A DNA stretch of 9,653 nt from Pseudomonadota bacterium (GCA_021783525.1 JAJXTT010000042.1:1-9653), one strand, 5' to 3'. Shown: positions 1-8,334, numbered from the stretch's first letter. Numbers and translations are program-made. Notes: generated from the letters alone by a model not told the origin.

Positions 1-74
1 GCAAATACTGCGTAGGACAAGGCGATGCTGGTGGGGGTCAGGCGCTTATCCATTAAAGTCAATTTTGTGTGCAT
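1..74 (-). CDS. 5' end of an unidentified gene, cut by the left window edge
   Basis: Reading leftwards from ATG at 74 gives 24 open codons to the edge, beginning MHTKLTLMDKRLTPTSIALS and continuing YAVF. A second in-frame ATG lies at 53 (MDKRLTPTSIA...). The end of the visible part turns hydrophobic after a basic stretch, which would fit a first membrane segment, for example of a sensor or signalling protein; that is only a guess. Neither ATG has a Shine-Dalgarno sequence. A promoter-like pair (TTGCAA at 109-104, 17 bp, TACATT at 86-81) would start transcription almost exactly at ATG 74, so a leaderless message from 74, or a start at 53 with a short leader, are both possible. Same strand as the YqaA-like gene, whose stop lies 84 bp upstream. 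Too short to identify. Confidence 0.4.
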   Translation of the reverse strand, partial: MHTKLTLMDKRLTPTSIALSYAVF

Positions 75-80
75 GGCGGG

Positions 81-109
81 AATGTATTCTGTAAGCGTGG
101 CGGTTGCAA
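81..109 (-). promoter_or_regulatory. Candidate sigma-70 promoter for the left-edge partial gene
   Basis: On the minus strand, TTGCAA (4 of 6 matches to TTGACA) is followed after exactly 17 bp by TACATT (4 of 6 to TATAAT). The expected transcription start falls near position 74, at the first ATG of the partial gene. Moderate matches only, so this is an inference from spacing and position. Confidence 0.35.
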
Positions 110-158
110 CGAGCAATCGACGTTTCCGCGCACTGAAGTATGGTTATATCCTGCTGGG

Positions 159-578
159 TCAAAAATGCGTGAATTGCGCGATCACCCAATAGCGCGCGAA
201 TTTCCCGACGGCAATGAACAGTGCCGCCTTCCACCAGTTGAGGCGCAGCCAGCCCGCGGCGAGGCAGAGCGCGTCGCCGACCAGCGGCACCCAGGCGAAC
301 ATCAGCGCGGGCGTGCCGTACCGCCGCACCCTTTCCACATGTTTGAGTTGTTGCGTCTGCGGCAGCATCCATCCCATGCCGAAGGTGACCATGCCGCCCA
401 GTGTGTTGCCGAGAGTGCCCACCAGCAGAGCAGGCCAGAACAATTCAGGATGCAGTTTCAGCACGCCAAACAGCACGGCTTCGGACCCGCCTGGCAACAG
501 TGTCGCTGCGAGGAAGCTGCTGATGAACAGCCCCCACAGACTGATGTCGCTGGTGACGATGGAATTCAGAGTGTCCAA
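159..578 (-). CDS. YqaA-like small inner-membrane protein (DedA/VTT-related)
   Basis: A 139-residue hydrophobic protein resembling E. coli YqaA, which is of similar length (about 140). Conserved stretches seen are FLAATLLPGGSE (22-33), GTLGNTLGG (54-62), PLVGDALCLAAGWLR (98-112) and GKFARY (125-130). Membrane segments run at about 14-38, 47-70, 90-110 and 116-136. The family is related to DedA/VTT (SNARE-associated) membrane proteins; DedA relatives are linked to lipid carrier transport and membrane homeostasis, but the role of YqaA itself is not established. The frame has no ATG: upstream it is open only to 608, and the best start is TTG at 578, which gives the family's length. No strong Shine-Dalgarno is visible. 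It lies about 100 bp after the efflux operon on the same strand and has its own TATAAT box, so it is probably a separate unit and not an efflux component. Confidence 0.85.
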   Translation of the reverse strand: MDTLNSIVTSDISLWGLFISSFLAATLLPGGSEAVLFGVLKLHPELFWPALLVGTLGNTLGGMVTFGMGWMLPQTQQLKHVERVRRYGTPALMFAWVPLVGDALCLAAGWLRLNWWKAALFIAVGKFARYWVIAQFTHF

Positions 579-654
579 ATGGCGGGTCCAGGGGGCAGTG
601 GAAAGTCTTCAATCCGGGGCCCGGTACGGCGGCGATGAACAAGAAGGGTCATCG

Positions 655-660
655 ATTATA
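655..660 (-). promoter_or_regulatory. Candidate -10 box (TATAAT) for the YqaA-like gene
   Basis: A perfect TATAAT reads on the minus strand at 660-655, 18 bp after the stop of the last efflux gene and 77 bp before the TTG start of the YqaA-like gene. The -35 region is weak: CTGACT shares TGAC with the consensus but at a short 15-bp spacing. The position in a 99-bp intergenic gap supports an independent promoter. Confidence 0.45.
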
Positions 661-677
661 GTCGAGCATGCATCCAG

Positions 678-1787
678 TCAGTACATGCGGTGCCGGAACA
701 GCCAGCCGGCGATGCCGAACGCGGTCACGCCGATCAGCGCCATCGGCCAGAACTGCGGGATCAGCAGGTGGAACGGCATGCCCTCGAGGAATACGCCGCG
801 CAGCACCAGCAGGAAATAGCGCATCGGATTGAGCAGCGTGATGTCCTGCACCAGCACCGGCATGTTGCGTATCGGCGTGGCAAAGCCGGACAGGATGATG
901 GCCGGTACCATGAAGATGAACGCGCCCAGCAAGCCCTGCTGCTGGGTCGCAGCGAATGACGAGATCATCAGCCCCACGCCGACGCCCGAGAGCAGGAACA
1001 GCGCGATCCCGGTATAGAGCGTCAGCAGGCTGCCCAGCAGCGGCACCTTGAACCAGAACACCGCCGCCAGCATGATCAAGCTGGCCTCCGCCATACCGAT
1101 CAGGAATCCCGGCAGGGTCTTGCCGATCAGGATCTCCACAGGCCGCAACGGCGTGACCAGCAACTGGTCGAACGTGCCCTGCTCGCGTTCGCGCGCGACC
1201 GACAGCGCGGTGACCAGCATGGTGAGCAGCAAGGTCAGGATGCCGACGATGCCGGGCAGGAAGAACCAGCGGCTTTCCAGGTTGGGGTTGAACCAGGCCC
1301 GCATCTCGATGTGCGCGGGCGCCGCGGCGCCGCCATGGCTTTGCGCCCAGGCCGTATTGAAACGATCCACGATCACGCTGGCGTCGTTGATCGCGAGCAT
1401 GGCGGTGTTGGAATTGCGCCCGTCGACGATCACCTGCAGCGGTGCAGGCCGTCCGGCCGCCAGTTCGGCGCTGAAATTGGACCCGGCGTGGATCACCATC
1501 AGCACCTGCTTGCCGTCGACGAGAGGCGCAATCTCGCTCTCGTGCGTGATCTGCGCCACCGGGGTGAAGCTCGTCGCGCCGTCGAAGTCGGCGAACAGTT
1601 CGCGCGCGGCGGAGCCGCGGTCCTCGTTGTACACCGCGTACGGCACGTTCTTCAGGTCGAACGTCGCCGCGTAGCCGAACACCATCAGCTGGATCAGCGG
1701 CGGGCCGATGAGCACCAGACGCGTGCGCTTGTCTTTCAGCAACGCCAGGAATTCCTTCAACACCAGTGCGAATATGCGTCCGAACAT
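678..1787 (-). CDS. ybhR: ABC-2 type permease, YbhR-like, of a multidrug efflux system
   Basis: A 369-residue inner-membrane protein, the second permease of the YbhFSR-type exporter; E. coli YbhR is about the same length (368). Layout: cytoplasmic N terminus, TM1 at about 24-42, a large periplasmic domain (43-173) containing QVIVDGRNSNTA (118-129) and WFNPNLESRWFFLPG (165-179), then five membrane segments at about 174-197, 219-243, 253-277, 285-304 and 345-363. The cytoplasmic motif AREREQGTFDQLLVTPL (198-214) is the coupling region that contacts the ATPase. ATG 1787 is chosen because it lies 4 nt after the TAA of the upstream permease, with GGAG 7 nt before it overlapping that gene's last codons. 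An in-frame extension to 1814 would need a non-ATG start and more overlap. The arrangement implies translational coupling and a heterodimeric permease. Confidence 0.92.
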   Translation of the reverse strand: MFGRIFALVLKEFLALLKDKRTRLVLIGPPLIQLMVFGYAATFDLKNVPYAVYNEDRGSAARELFADFDGATSFTPVAQITHESEIAPLVDGKQVLMVIHAGSNFSAELAAGRPAPLQVIVDGRNSNTAMLAINDASVIVDRFNTAWAQSHGGAAAPAHIEMRAWFNPNLESRWFFLPGIVGILTLLLTMLVTALSVAREREQGTFDQLLVTPLRPVEILIGKTLPGFLIGMAEASLIMLAAVFWFKVPLLGSLLTLYTGIALFLLSGVGVGLMISSFAATQQQGLLGAFIFMVPAIILSGFATPIRNMPVLVQDITLLNPMRYFLLVLRGVFLEGMPFHLLIPQFWPMALIGVTAFGIAGWLFRHRMY

Positions 1788-1791
1788 CTCG

Positions 1792-2949
1792 TTACTCCAG
1801 TCTCTTGCGCGCATTGCGCCAGGTCAGGCCGAGGAACACCGCCGCCAGCGCTGCAAGTGCCAGCGCGTTCGGCAGGATCACGCCCCACACATTGCCCGCC
1901 AGGAACACCGTCTGCAGGATGGCGACGTAGTAGCGCGCGGCGACGATATGGGTGATGGCCTGGACCACAGCGGGCATGCTGCCGATGTCGAAGATGAAAC
2001 CGGAAAGCAGGAAGGCAGGCAGGAACGTTGCGATCAGCGCGATCAGCCCGGCGACGAACTGGCTGCGCGCCACGGTCGAGATCAGCAGTCCCATGCTCAG
2101 CGCGGTGACGAGGAACAGTGCGGACGCCGCGAACAACACCCAGAGCGACCCGCGCAGCGGCACTTCGAACAGGAACAGCGACATGCCGACGGCCAGCACG
2201 AGGCCGCCCATGCCGAGGATGAAATAGGGCAGCAGTTTGCCGATGATCACCTCGCGCATCGACAGCGGCGTGACGAGCAGCGCCTCCATCGTGCCGCGCT
2301 CCCATTCGCGCGACATCACCATCGCGGTCAGCAAGGCGCCGATCAGCGTCATGATGACCGCGACCAGTCCCGGCACGAGGAAGTTGCGGCTGCGCAATTC
2401 GCTGTTGAACCACACGCGCTGCTCCATCTGCACCGGCACCCGCAGAACCTCGCCGCGTTTCTGCGCCGAATGCGCCAGCCAGCTGCCCCACGCGCCCCGC
2501 ACGTAGCCGGAGATGATGCGCCCCGTGTTCGCGTCCACGCCGTTGACGATGAGCTGGACAGGTGCGCCATCGCTCCGGCGCAGCGTGCTGGCGAAGTCCC
2601 GGCGCAGCACCACGATGGCATTGACGCGTCCGGCCATCATGGCCTGTTCGGCGTCGCGCGTGCTGGCATAGTATGACGTCACGAAATATTTCGAATGATC
2701 GAATTCGGCGGTGAAGTCGGCGGTATCCGAATTCGGTTGTTCCACCACCAGCGCGAGCGGGATGTGCTCGGAATCCAGCGATACGCCGTAGCCGAACAGC
2801 AGCAGCAGGAAGATTGGCATCAGGAAGGCGATCGCGATACTGCTGGGGTCGCGCACGATCTGCAGGAATTCCTTGCGGATCAGCCCGCGCAGCCGCATGC
2901 GGCTGGAGCCGGCTCGCTCGCTACGGTTTCTATCGCCATGAGTCATCAT
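1792..2949 (-). CDS. ybhS: ABC-2 type permease, YbhS-like, of a multidrug efflux system
   Basis: A 385-residue inner-membrane permease matching E. coli YbhS (377) in architecture and in signature stretches: KEFLQIVRDPSS (26-37), FLLLLFGYGVSLDS (47-60), VPGLVAVIMTLIGALLTA (192-209), SREWERGTMEALL (213-225, coupling helix), GMGLLIST-like SMGLLISTVARSQF (285-298), LSGFIFDIGSMPA (315-327) and ARYYVAILQTVFLAGN (338-353). TM segments lie at about 36-56, 190-213, 238-262, 268-292, 298-320 and 355-376, with a periplasmic domain between TM1 and TM2. ATG 2949 is chosen because it overlaps the TGA of the ATPase gene (ATGA) and has GGGAGG 7 nt upstream; the next codon is also ATG (2946) and an internal ATG lies at 2898. 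It is probably the half-transporter partner of the YbhR-like protein. Confidence 0.92.
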   Translation of the reverse strand: MMTHGDRNRSERAGSSRMRLRGLIRKEFLQIVRDPSSIAIAFLMPIFLLLLFGYGVSLDSEHIPLALVVEQPNSDTADFTAEFDHSKYFVTSYYASTRDAEQAMMAGRVNAIVVLRRDFASTLRRSDGAPVQLIVNGVDANTGRIISGYVRGAWGSWLAHSAQKRGEVLRVPVQMEQRVWFNSELRSRNFLVPGLVAVIMTLIGALLTAMVMSREWERGTMEALLVTPLSMREVIIGKLLPYFILGMGGLVLAVGMSLFLFEVPLRGSLWVLFAASALFLVTALSMGLLISTVARSQFVAGLIALIATFLPAFLLSGFIFDIGSMPAVVQAITHIVAARYYVAILQTVFLAGNVWGVILPNALALAALAAVFLGLTWRNARKRLE

Positions 2950-4892
2950 GCCGCCGCCTCCCGATGTTCGTGCGCCATGATGAGGCCGACGAAAGCGTCT
3001 TCCATCGTTGGTTCGGGCTGCGCTGCGGTACGCGCCTGCGCCTTGATGCTGCCCGGCGTCCCCATGGTCAGGATCTCGCCCGCCGCCATGATGGCGAGCC
3101 GGTCGCAATATTCCGCTTCCTCCATGAAATGCGTGGTGACCATGATGGTCACGCCCTGTCCGGCGAGCGCATTGATGCGCGACCAGAATTCGCGCCGCGC
3201 CAGCGGGTCGACGCCGGAAGTGGGTTCGTCGAGGAACAGGATATCCGGCTCGTGCATCAGCGCGCAGGCGAGGGCAAGGCGCTGCTTGTAGCCTAGCGAC
3301 AGGTCGCCGCTGGTCAGGTCGGCCATGGAAGACAATTCGAATTCCTGCAGCGCCCAGTCGATGCGCTGCTTCCGGCGCGTGCCGGACAGGTCGTAGGCGC
3401 TGCTGAAAAACTGCAAATTTTCGGCCACGCTGAGATTTCCGTACAGCGAGAACTTCTGCGACATGTAGCCGATGCGCGCGCGTGCCGCCGCCGCGGCATG
3501 GCGCAGGTCGGCGCCCGCGACGCGCAGCGTGCCGCCGCTCGGCGGCAACAGGCCGCACAGCATGCGGAAGGTGGTGGACTTGCCCGCGCCGTTCGCGCCG
3601 AGCAGCCCGAACACCTCGCCCCGGCTGACCGCGAAACTGATGTCGTTCACCGCATAGAAACTGCCGAAGCGGCGCTGCAGCTTGCTGACTTCGATGACCG
3701 GCCTGGCGAACTGGTCTTGTCCCCTCTCCCCCGCGGGGAGAGGGGGGATATGCTGAACTTGATTCGTATCAACCCTCTCCCTGGCTACACCCGCAAGGCG
3801 TACGCCGGCGGGTACTCCGCCGCTTTGCGCCGACCCTTCCGCAGTCCCCCTGGCAAGGAGAGGGGATGTGGTGGTGGCTGTCATCTGTGCGGACGAATCT
3901 TCATCGCCACGAGCCTTCGCCTTGATCAGGGCGACGAAACTGTCCTCGAAACGCGGCGCCACCGCTGCCGCCTCGATGCCGGCCGCGGCAGGGCATAGCG
4001 CGGCGAAGTCGACAGGCGCATCGCTTTCCATCACCACGCGCACGTGGTCGCCCTGGATCAGCGCATCCATCGCGCCCGGCGCCTGTGCGATGCGGTTCTG
4101 CAGCACGCGCTTGTCCATGCCGGCCACCGTGACGCGGTAGGTGCGGCCGCGCATGGCTTCACGCAGCACGGCGGGCTCGCCCCGATCCAGCAGCCGGCCT
4201 TCGTGCAGCAGTACCACGTCGTCGCAGCGCTCCGCTTCGTCGAGATAGGCGGTGGTGAGCAGCACGCTGGTGCCCTGCTCGCGCACCAGGCGATAGACGA
4301 TGTCCCACAGCTCGCGGCGCGACAGCGGGTCGACTCCGACCGTGGGTTCGTCGAGCAGCAACAGCGGAGGCTGTCGCACCAGCGCGCAGGCGAGGCCGAG
4401 TTTCTGCTTCATGCCGCCGGAAAGCTGGCCGGCCAGCCGCCTGGCAAACGGCTCAAGCCCGGCCATGTGCATGAGTTCGCGGTAACGCTCCGCGCGCGCC
4501 GCTTCCGGCACGCCCTGCAGGTCGGCGTAGAGGTCGAGGTTCTCCTGAACGGTAAGGTCCTCGTACAGGCCGAAGCGCTGCGGCATGTAACCGATGGCGC
4601 CTTGCACCGCGAGCGACTGCGTGGCGGCATCCATGCCGAGCACGCTGATGGCGCCGCTGTCCGGCACCAGCAGCCCGGCGGCAAGGCGCATCAGCGTGGT
4701 CTTGCCGGCCGCGTCGGGGCCGACCAGGCCGGTGACCACGCCGTGGCGCACGCTGAAGTTGACGTCATGCAGCGCCTGTATCCTGCGTTTGCCGACGAGG
4801 AAGGATTTGGAGAGTTGTTTTACGACCAGGGCGATCCCGCCGCCCGGGCTTGCGGAAGTGGATGACGCCGTCTCGTGCTTGGCCGCGTTCAC
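2946..4892 (-). CDS. ybhF: Tandem (double) ABC ATPase, YbhF-like, with a repeat-derived linker
   Basis: A 648-residue cytoplasmic protein with two nucleotide-binding domains, powering the adjacent permeases. Domain 1 (from GTG start): Walker A GPDAAGKT 58-65, GYMPQRFGLYEDLTV 101-115, signature LSGGMKQ 157-163, Walker B with DEPTVGVDP 181-189. Domain 2: Walker A GANGAGKS 432-439, GYMSQKFSLYGNLSV 475-489, signature LSLGYKQ 531-537, DEPTSGVDP 555-563, switch His 588. Domain 1 has Ala (215) at the switch-His position and domain 2 has a degenerate signature. E. coli YbhF is 578 residues; much of the surplus is an interdomain stretch at about 343-391 encoded by inverted-repeat DNA. The start is taken as GTG 4892, 7 nt after the membrane-fusion gene's stop with GAGG 5 nt before it. 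The frame could extend to TTG 4952, but that would overlap the previous gene by about 50 bp. Confidence 0.92.
   Translation of the reverse strand: MNAAKHETASSTSASPGGGIALVVKQLSKSFLVGKRRIQALHDVNFSVRHGVVTGLVGPDAAGKTTLMRLAAGLLVPDSGAISVLGMDAATQSLAVQGAIGYMPQRFGLYEDLTVQENLDLYADLQGVPEAARAERYRELMHMAGLEPFARRLAGQLSGGMKQKLGLACALVRQPPLLLLDEPTVGVDPLSRRELWDIVYRLVREQGTSVLLTTAYLDEAERCDDVVLLHEGRLLDRGEPAVLREAMRGRTYRVTVAGMDKRVLQNRIAQAPGAMDALIQGDHVRVVMESDAPVDFAALCPAAAGIEAAAVAPRFEDSFVALIKAKARGDEDSSAQMTATTTSPLLARGTAEGSAQSGGVPAGVRLAGVARERVDTNQVQHIPPLPAGERGQDQFARPVIEVSKLQRRFGSFYAVNDISFAVSRGEVFGLLGANGAGKSTTFRMLCGLLPPSGGTLRVAGADLRHAAAAARARIGYMSQKFSLYGNLSVAENLQFFSSAYDLSGTRRKQRIDWALQEFELSSMADLTSGDLSLGYKQRLALACALMHEPDILFLDEPTSGVDPLARREFWSRINALAGQGVTIMVTTHFMEEAEYCDRLAIMAAGEILTMGTPGSIKAQARTAAQPEPTMEDAFVGLIMAHEHREAAA
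3721..3865. repeat. Inverted-repeat-bounded element inside the ATPase linker
   Basis: On the plus strand CCCCTCTCC (3721-3729) and GGAGAGGGG (3857-3865) are perfect 9-bp inverted ends 145 bp apart. The left end also forms a local hairpin with an 11-bp perfect stem (3721-3731 with 3735-3745) and a CGC loop. A third CCCTCTCCC half-motif lies at 3773-3781. Such CCCTCTCC/GGAGAGGG repeats are common between genes in proteobacteria. Here the segment is read through in frame and encodes a low-complexity stretch containing PLPAGERG. I see no clear target-site duplication. It may be a degenerate MITE-like unit. Confidence 0.65.
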
Positions 4893-4899
4893 GCCGACC

Positions 4900-5769
4900 T
4901 CACGGATTCCGGCAATGCTCGTTGTCCGTGGGGGCGGGTTGAACCAGCGCAATCGTTACCGTTGCCGGCATGCCGAGGCGCAATTCGCCTTGCGGATTGC
5001 AGACGAAGATGCGCGCCTGGTAGACCAGGCTGCTGCGCACCTCGGTGGTCTCGACCGATTTCGGCGTGAATTCCGCGGTCGGCGAGATATAGCCCAGCCA
5101 GGCGCTGTAACGCTTATCCGGGTAGCTGTCGGTGGCCACTTGGGCGCGCATGCCCGGCCTGATCTTGCCGAGATCGCTTTCCTTCAGATAGACGCGCACC
5201 CAGAGCGGGTCCGTCATCGCGAGCGTGTAGACCGCGAGCTGCGGTGTAGCCATGTCGCCCGGCTCGAGGATGCGTTCCTGGATCACGCCATTGTCGGGCG
5301 AGTAGAGCGAGGCATCGACCAGCGCCTTGCGCGCCAGTTCCAGGCTGGCCTGTGCGGCGTGAAGTCCGGCCTGTGCCGCATCGGCTGCGGTACGCGCATC
5401 GTCCGCCTGCTGCTGCGCCACGAAGCGTCTGTCGACCAGCATTCTGGTTCGCCGGTAAGTGTTTGCCGCATTGACCGCGGCGACGCGCGCGGCCTCCCTG
5501 TCGGCCTCGGCCTTGCGGACTTTCTGCCGCAGCGTTTCTGTATCCAGCGTCGCCAGCAGCTGGCCCTTTTTGACGGGATCGCCTTCCTTCACCAGCATCT
5601 TCGCGATGCGTTCGGACCCGTTGAAGGCAAGCTGGACCTGCCTGATGTCGACGTTGCCGTAGAGCGTCAGCGTGTCGCCGTTTGTGGCACGGTGGCTGCC
5701 AAAATACGCGGCGCCGGATGCGCCGAGCACAATCGCAGCGACAAGGAGAAGGAGGATTTTCTTTTTCAT
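4900..5769 (-). CDS. ybhG: Membrane-fusion (HlyD/periplasmic adaptor) protein, YbhG-like
   Basis: A 289-residue periplasmic adaptor linking the inner-membrane ABC exporter to an outer-membrane channel. An N-terminal signal anchor (MKKKILLLLVAAIVLGASGA, 1-20) is followed by LYGNVDIRQVQLAF (36-49), typical of the YbhG family, the first lipoyl-like half (about 42-78, EGDPVKKGQLLATLD 62-76), an alanine-rich helical hairpin (about 80-152), the second lipoyl half (SPDNGVIQERILEPGD, 157-172) and a beta-barrel with PLWVRVYLKESDLGKIRPG (188-206) and LRLGMPATVTI (263-273). It is shorter than E. coli YbhG (about 330), and the hairpin seems correspondingly short. ATG 5769 has AGGA 8 nt upstream and overlaps, as ATGA, the stop of a possible 23-codon ORF. 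No outer-membrane factor gene is present, so a TolC-type partner encoded elsewhere is expected. Confidence 0.92.
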   Translation of the reverse strand: MKKKILLLLVAAIVLGASGAAYFGSHRATNGDTLTLYGNVDIRQVQLAFNGSERIAKMLVKEGDPVKKGQLLATLDTETLRQKVRKAEADREAARVAAVNAANTYRRTRMLVDRRFVAQQQADDARTAADAAQAGLHAAQASLELARKALVDASLYSPDNGVIQERILEPGDMATPQLAVYTLAMTDPLWVRVYLKESDLGKIRPGMRAQVATDSYPDKRYSAWLGYISPTAEFTPKSVETTEVRSSLVYQARIFVCNPQGELRLGMPATVTIALVQPAPTDNEHCRNP

Positions 5770-5837
5770 GGTCTTGGTCCTGTGGCCTCTGCCGAGTCCG
5801 AAAATCGCAGCAGTGCATTGAGCGGCAGTATATTCAT
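5766..5837 (-). CDS. Possible 23-codon bridging ORF between regulator and adaptor genes
   Basis: The gap between the TetR gene and the ybhG-like gene is exactly filled by an ATG frame whose product begins MNILPLNALLRF and ends EATGPRP. Its ATG overlaps the TetR stop (ATGA at 5837-5834) and its TGA overlaps the adaptor's ATG (ATGA at 5769-5766). This could pass ribosomes from the regulator to the transporter genes. No strong Shine-Dalgarno precedes it, and 23 open codons can arise by chance, so reality is uncertain. The product resembles no family I know. Confidence 0.3.
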   Translation of the reverse strand: MNILPLNALLRFSDSAEATGPRP

Positions 5838-6394
5838 GATCGTGCCCGTTTCGGCGTTTTCGGGGTGAGCACGCGAATCAGGGTGGCTACGCCCTCGCGC
5901 ACTTCATTTGCTGATTCCTTGTTCAGCCGGGCCAGATGCATGACGGCCAGACCGATGATGGCGGCGTGAAACAACCGCGCCGCCTCATCGTCTGCCGCGA
6001 TGCCGGCCTGTTGCAGCAGATGCTGAATTGCAGTACGCACATGCCGGATCAGCTTGCGCAGCAGTCTGCGGATATCGGGGTCGCTGTCGGCGGCGACGAT
6101 CAGGCCGATAAACACGCGTGGCGGAAAGCCTTCGATCATGATCTTCGATACGGCATCCGCCAGCGTCTTGCCCTGCGGCTTAGCCTGCAACTGCACGGCC
6201 ACATTGTCCATCGCGCTGAAGATCGTGAACTCGGCGATCGCCAGTAAAAGATCGGCGCGAGTCGGGAAATAATAGGTCAGGTGGCTTTGCTTGATATGGG
6301 CCGCCCGCGCGATCTGCGGCTGCGTCAGCACAGCCACGCCCTTCTCGCGCAACAACGTCGAGCCTGCGATCAGAATGTCTTCCCTGATGCCCAT
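5834..6394 (-). CDS. TetR-family transcriptional regulator of the efflux operon
   Basis: A 186-residue one-domain-plus-ligand-domain repressor type. The N-terminal DNA-binding helix-turn-helix covers about residues 5-50, with LTQPQIARAAHIKQSHLTYYF (23-43) followed by PTRADLLLAI (44-53), the classic TetR pattern. The rest is helical and would bind an unknown ligand. E. coli's ybhGFSR is controlled by the TetR-type protein CecR (YbiH); this protein holds the same position but is shorter (CecR 223 residues) and not closely similar in its C-terminal part, so orthology is not claimed. ATG 6394 is preceded by a weak GGTGG. It is the first gene of the block, on the same strand as the transporter genes, which implies autoregulation of the whole operon through the palindrome at 6420-6435. 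Confidence 0.9.
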   Translation of the reverse strand: MGIREDILIAGSTLLREKGVAVLTQPQIARAAHIKQSHLTYYFPTRADLLLAIAEFTIFSAMDNVAVQLQAKPQGKTLADAVSKIMIEGFPPRVFIGLIVAADSDPDIRRLLRKLIRHVRTAIQHLLQQAGIAADDEAARLFHAAIIGLAVMHLARLNKESANEVREGVATLIRVLTPKTPKRARS

Positions 6395-6419
6395 CTATCC
6401 ACCCGGAAGTTGCCTCGGT

Positions 6420-6435
6420 TTGGTAAGGCTACCAA
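6420..6435. promoter_or_regulatory. Palindromic operator candidate for the TetR-family regulator
   Basis: The plus strand reads TTGGTAAGGCTACCAA: perfect 6-bp arms (6420-6425 and 6430-6435) around 4 bp. It lies 25 bp upstream of the regulator's ATG, downstream of a TTGAAG (-35-like) and overlapping the region where the -10 would lie (17 bp further, TAGCCT). Two-fold symmetric sites of about 16 bp over the regulator's own promoter are typical of TetR-family autorepression. I see no second copy in the window. Confidence 0.55.
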
Positions 6436-6506
6436 TATTTTCGGCGAACTTCAAATGCGCCCGGGATCGCAGCAGGCAGCGCATGGGTAATCTCATGAAA
6501 TGGAAA

Positions 6507-6533
6507 CGCCCATCCCCGGCGCGGGGATGGGCG
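6507..6533 (-). terminator. Intrinsic terminator after lpdA
   Basis: A 12-bp perfect stem (6507-6518 with 6522-6533, built around GCCCATCCCC/GGGGATGGGC) with a 3-nt loop starts 14 nt after the lpdA stop. In the minus-strand direction it is followed by TTTCCATTTC, a modest U-rich tract. It separates lpdA from the regulator-efflux block. Confidence 0.65.
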
Positions 6534-6547
6534 CAAGGCGCGGAAGG

Positions 6548-8317
<1,770 letters not shown>

Positions 8318-8334
8318 AGTGTTCTCTCTTTTTA

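Noticed and set aside
46..372. Minus-strand 108-codon frame overlapping the YqaA-like gene
   Set aside because: Alternate-frame shadow of the YqaA-like coding sequence; Arg/Ala-rich with no membrane segments or motif, and it ends before the partial left-edge gene.
611..628. GC-rich near-palindrome (CCGGGGCCCGG) in the gap after the permease operon, considered as a terminator
   Set aside because: Short stem without room for a loop and no U-rich tract on either strand.
566..652. A 28-codon minus-strand ORF between the last permease and the YqaA-like gene
   Set aside because: Its ATG at 652 lies only 2 bp after the TATAAT box, so the message expected from that promoter would not include the start, and there is no ribosome site.
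1708..2676. A 322-codon plus-strand open frame across the two permeases
   Set aside because: Antisense to both permeases; extreme His/Gln/Arg content and no domain signature.
4893..4952. N-terminal extension of the double ATPase to TTG 4952
   Set aside because: It would overlap the adaptor gene by about 50 bp, whereas GTG 4892 lies 7 nt after the adaptor stop with a GAGG at good spacing.
4594..5868. A 424-codon plus-strand open frame across the ATPase, adaptor and regulator junctions
   Set aside because: It lies antisense to three well-supported genes, has Arg/His/Gln-rich low-complexity content typical of antisense frames in GC-rich DNA, and shows no recognisable domain.
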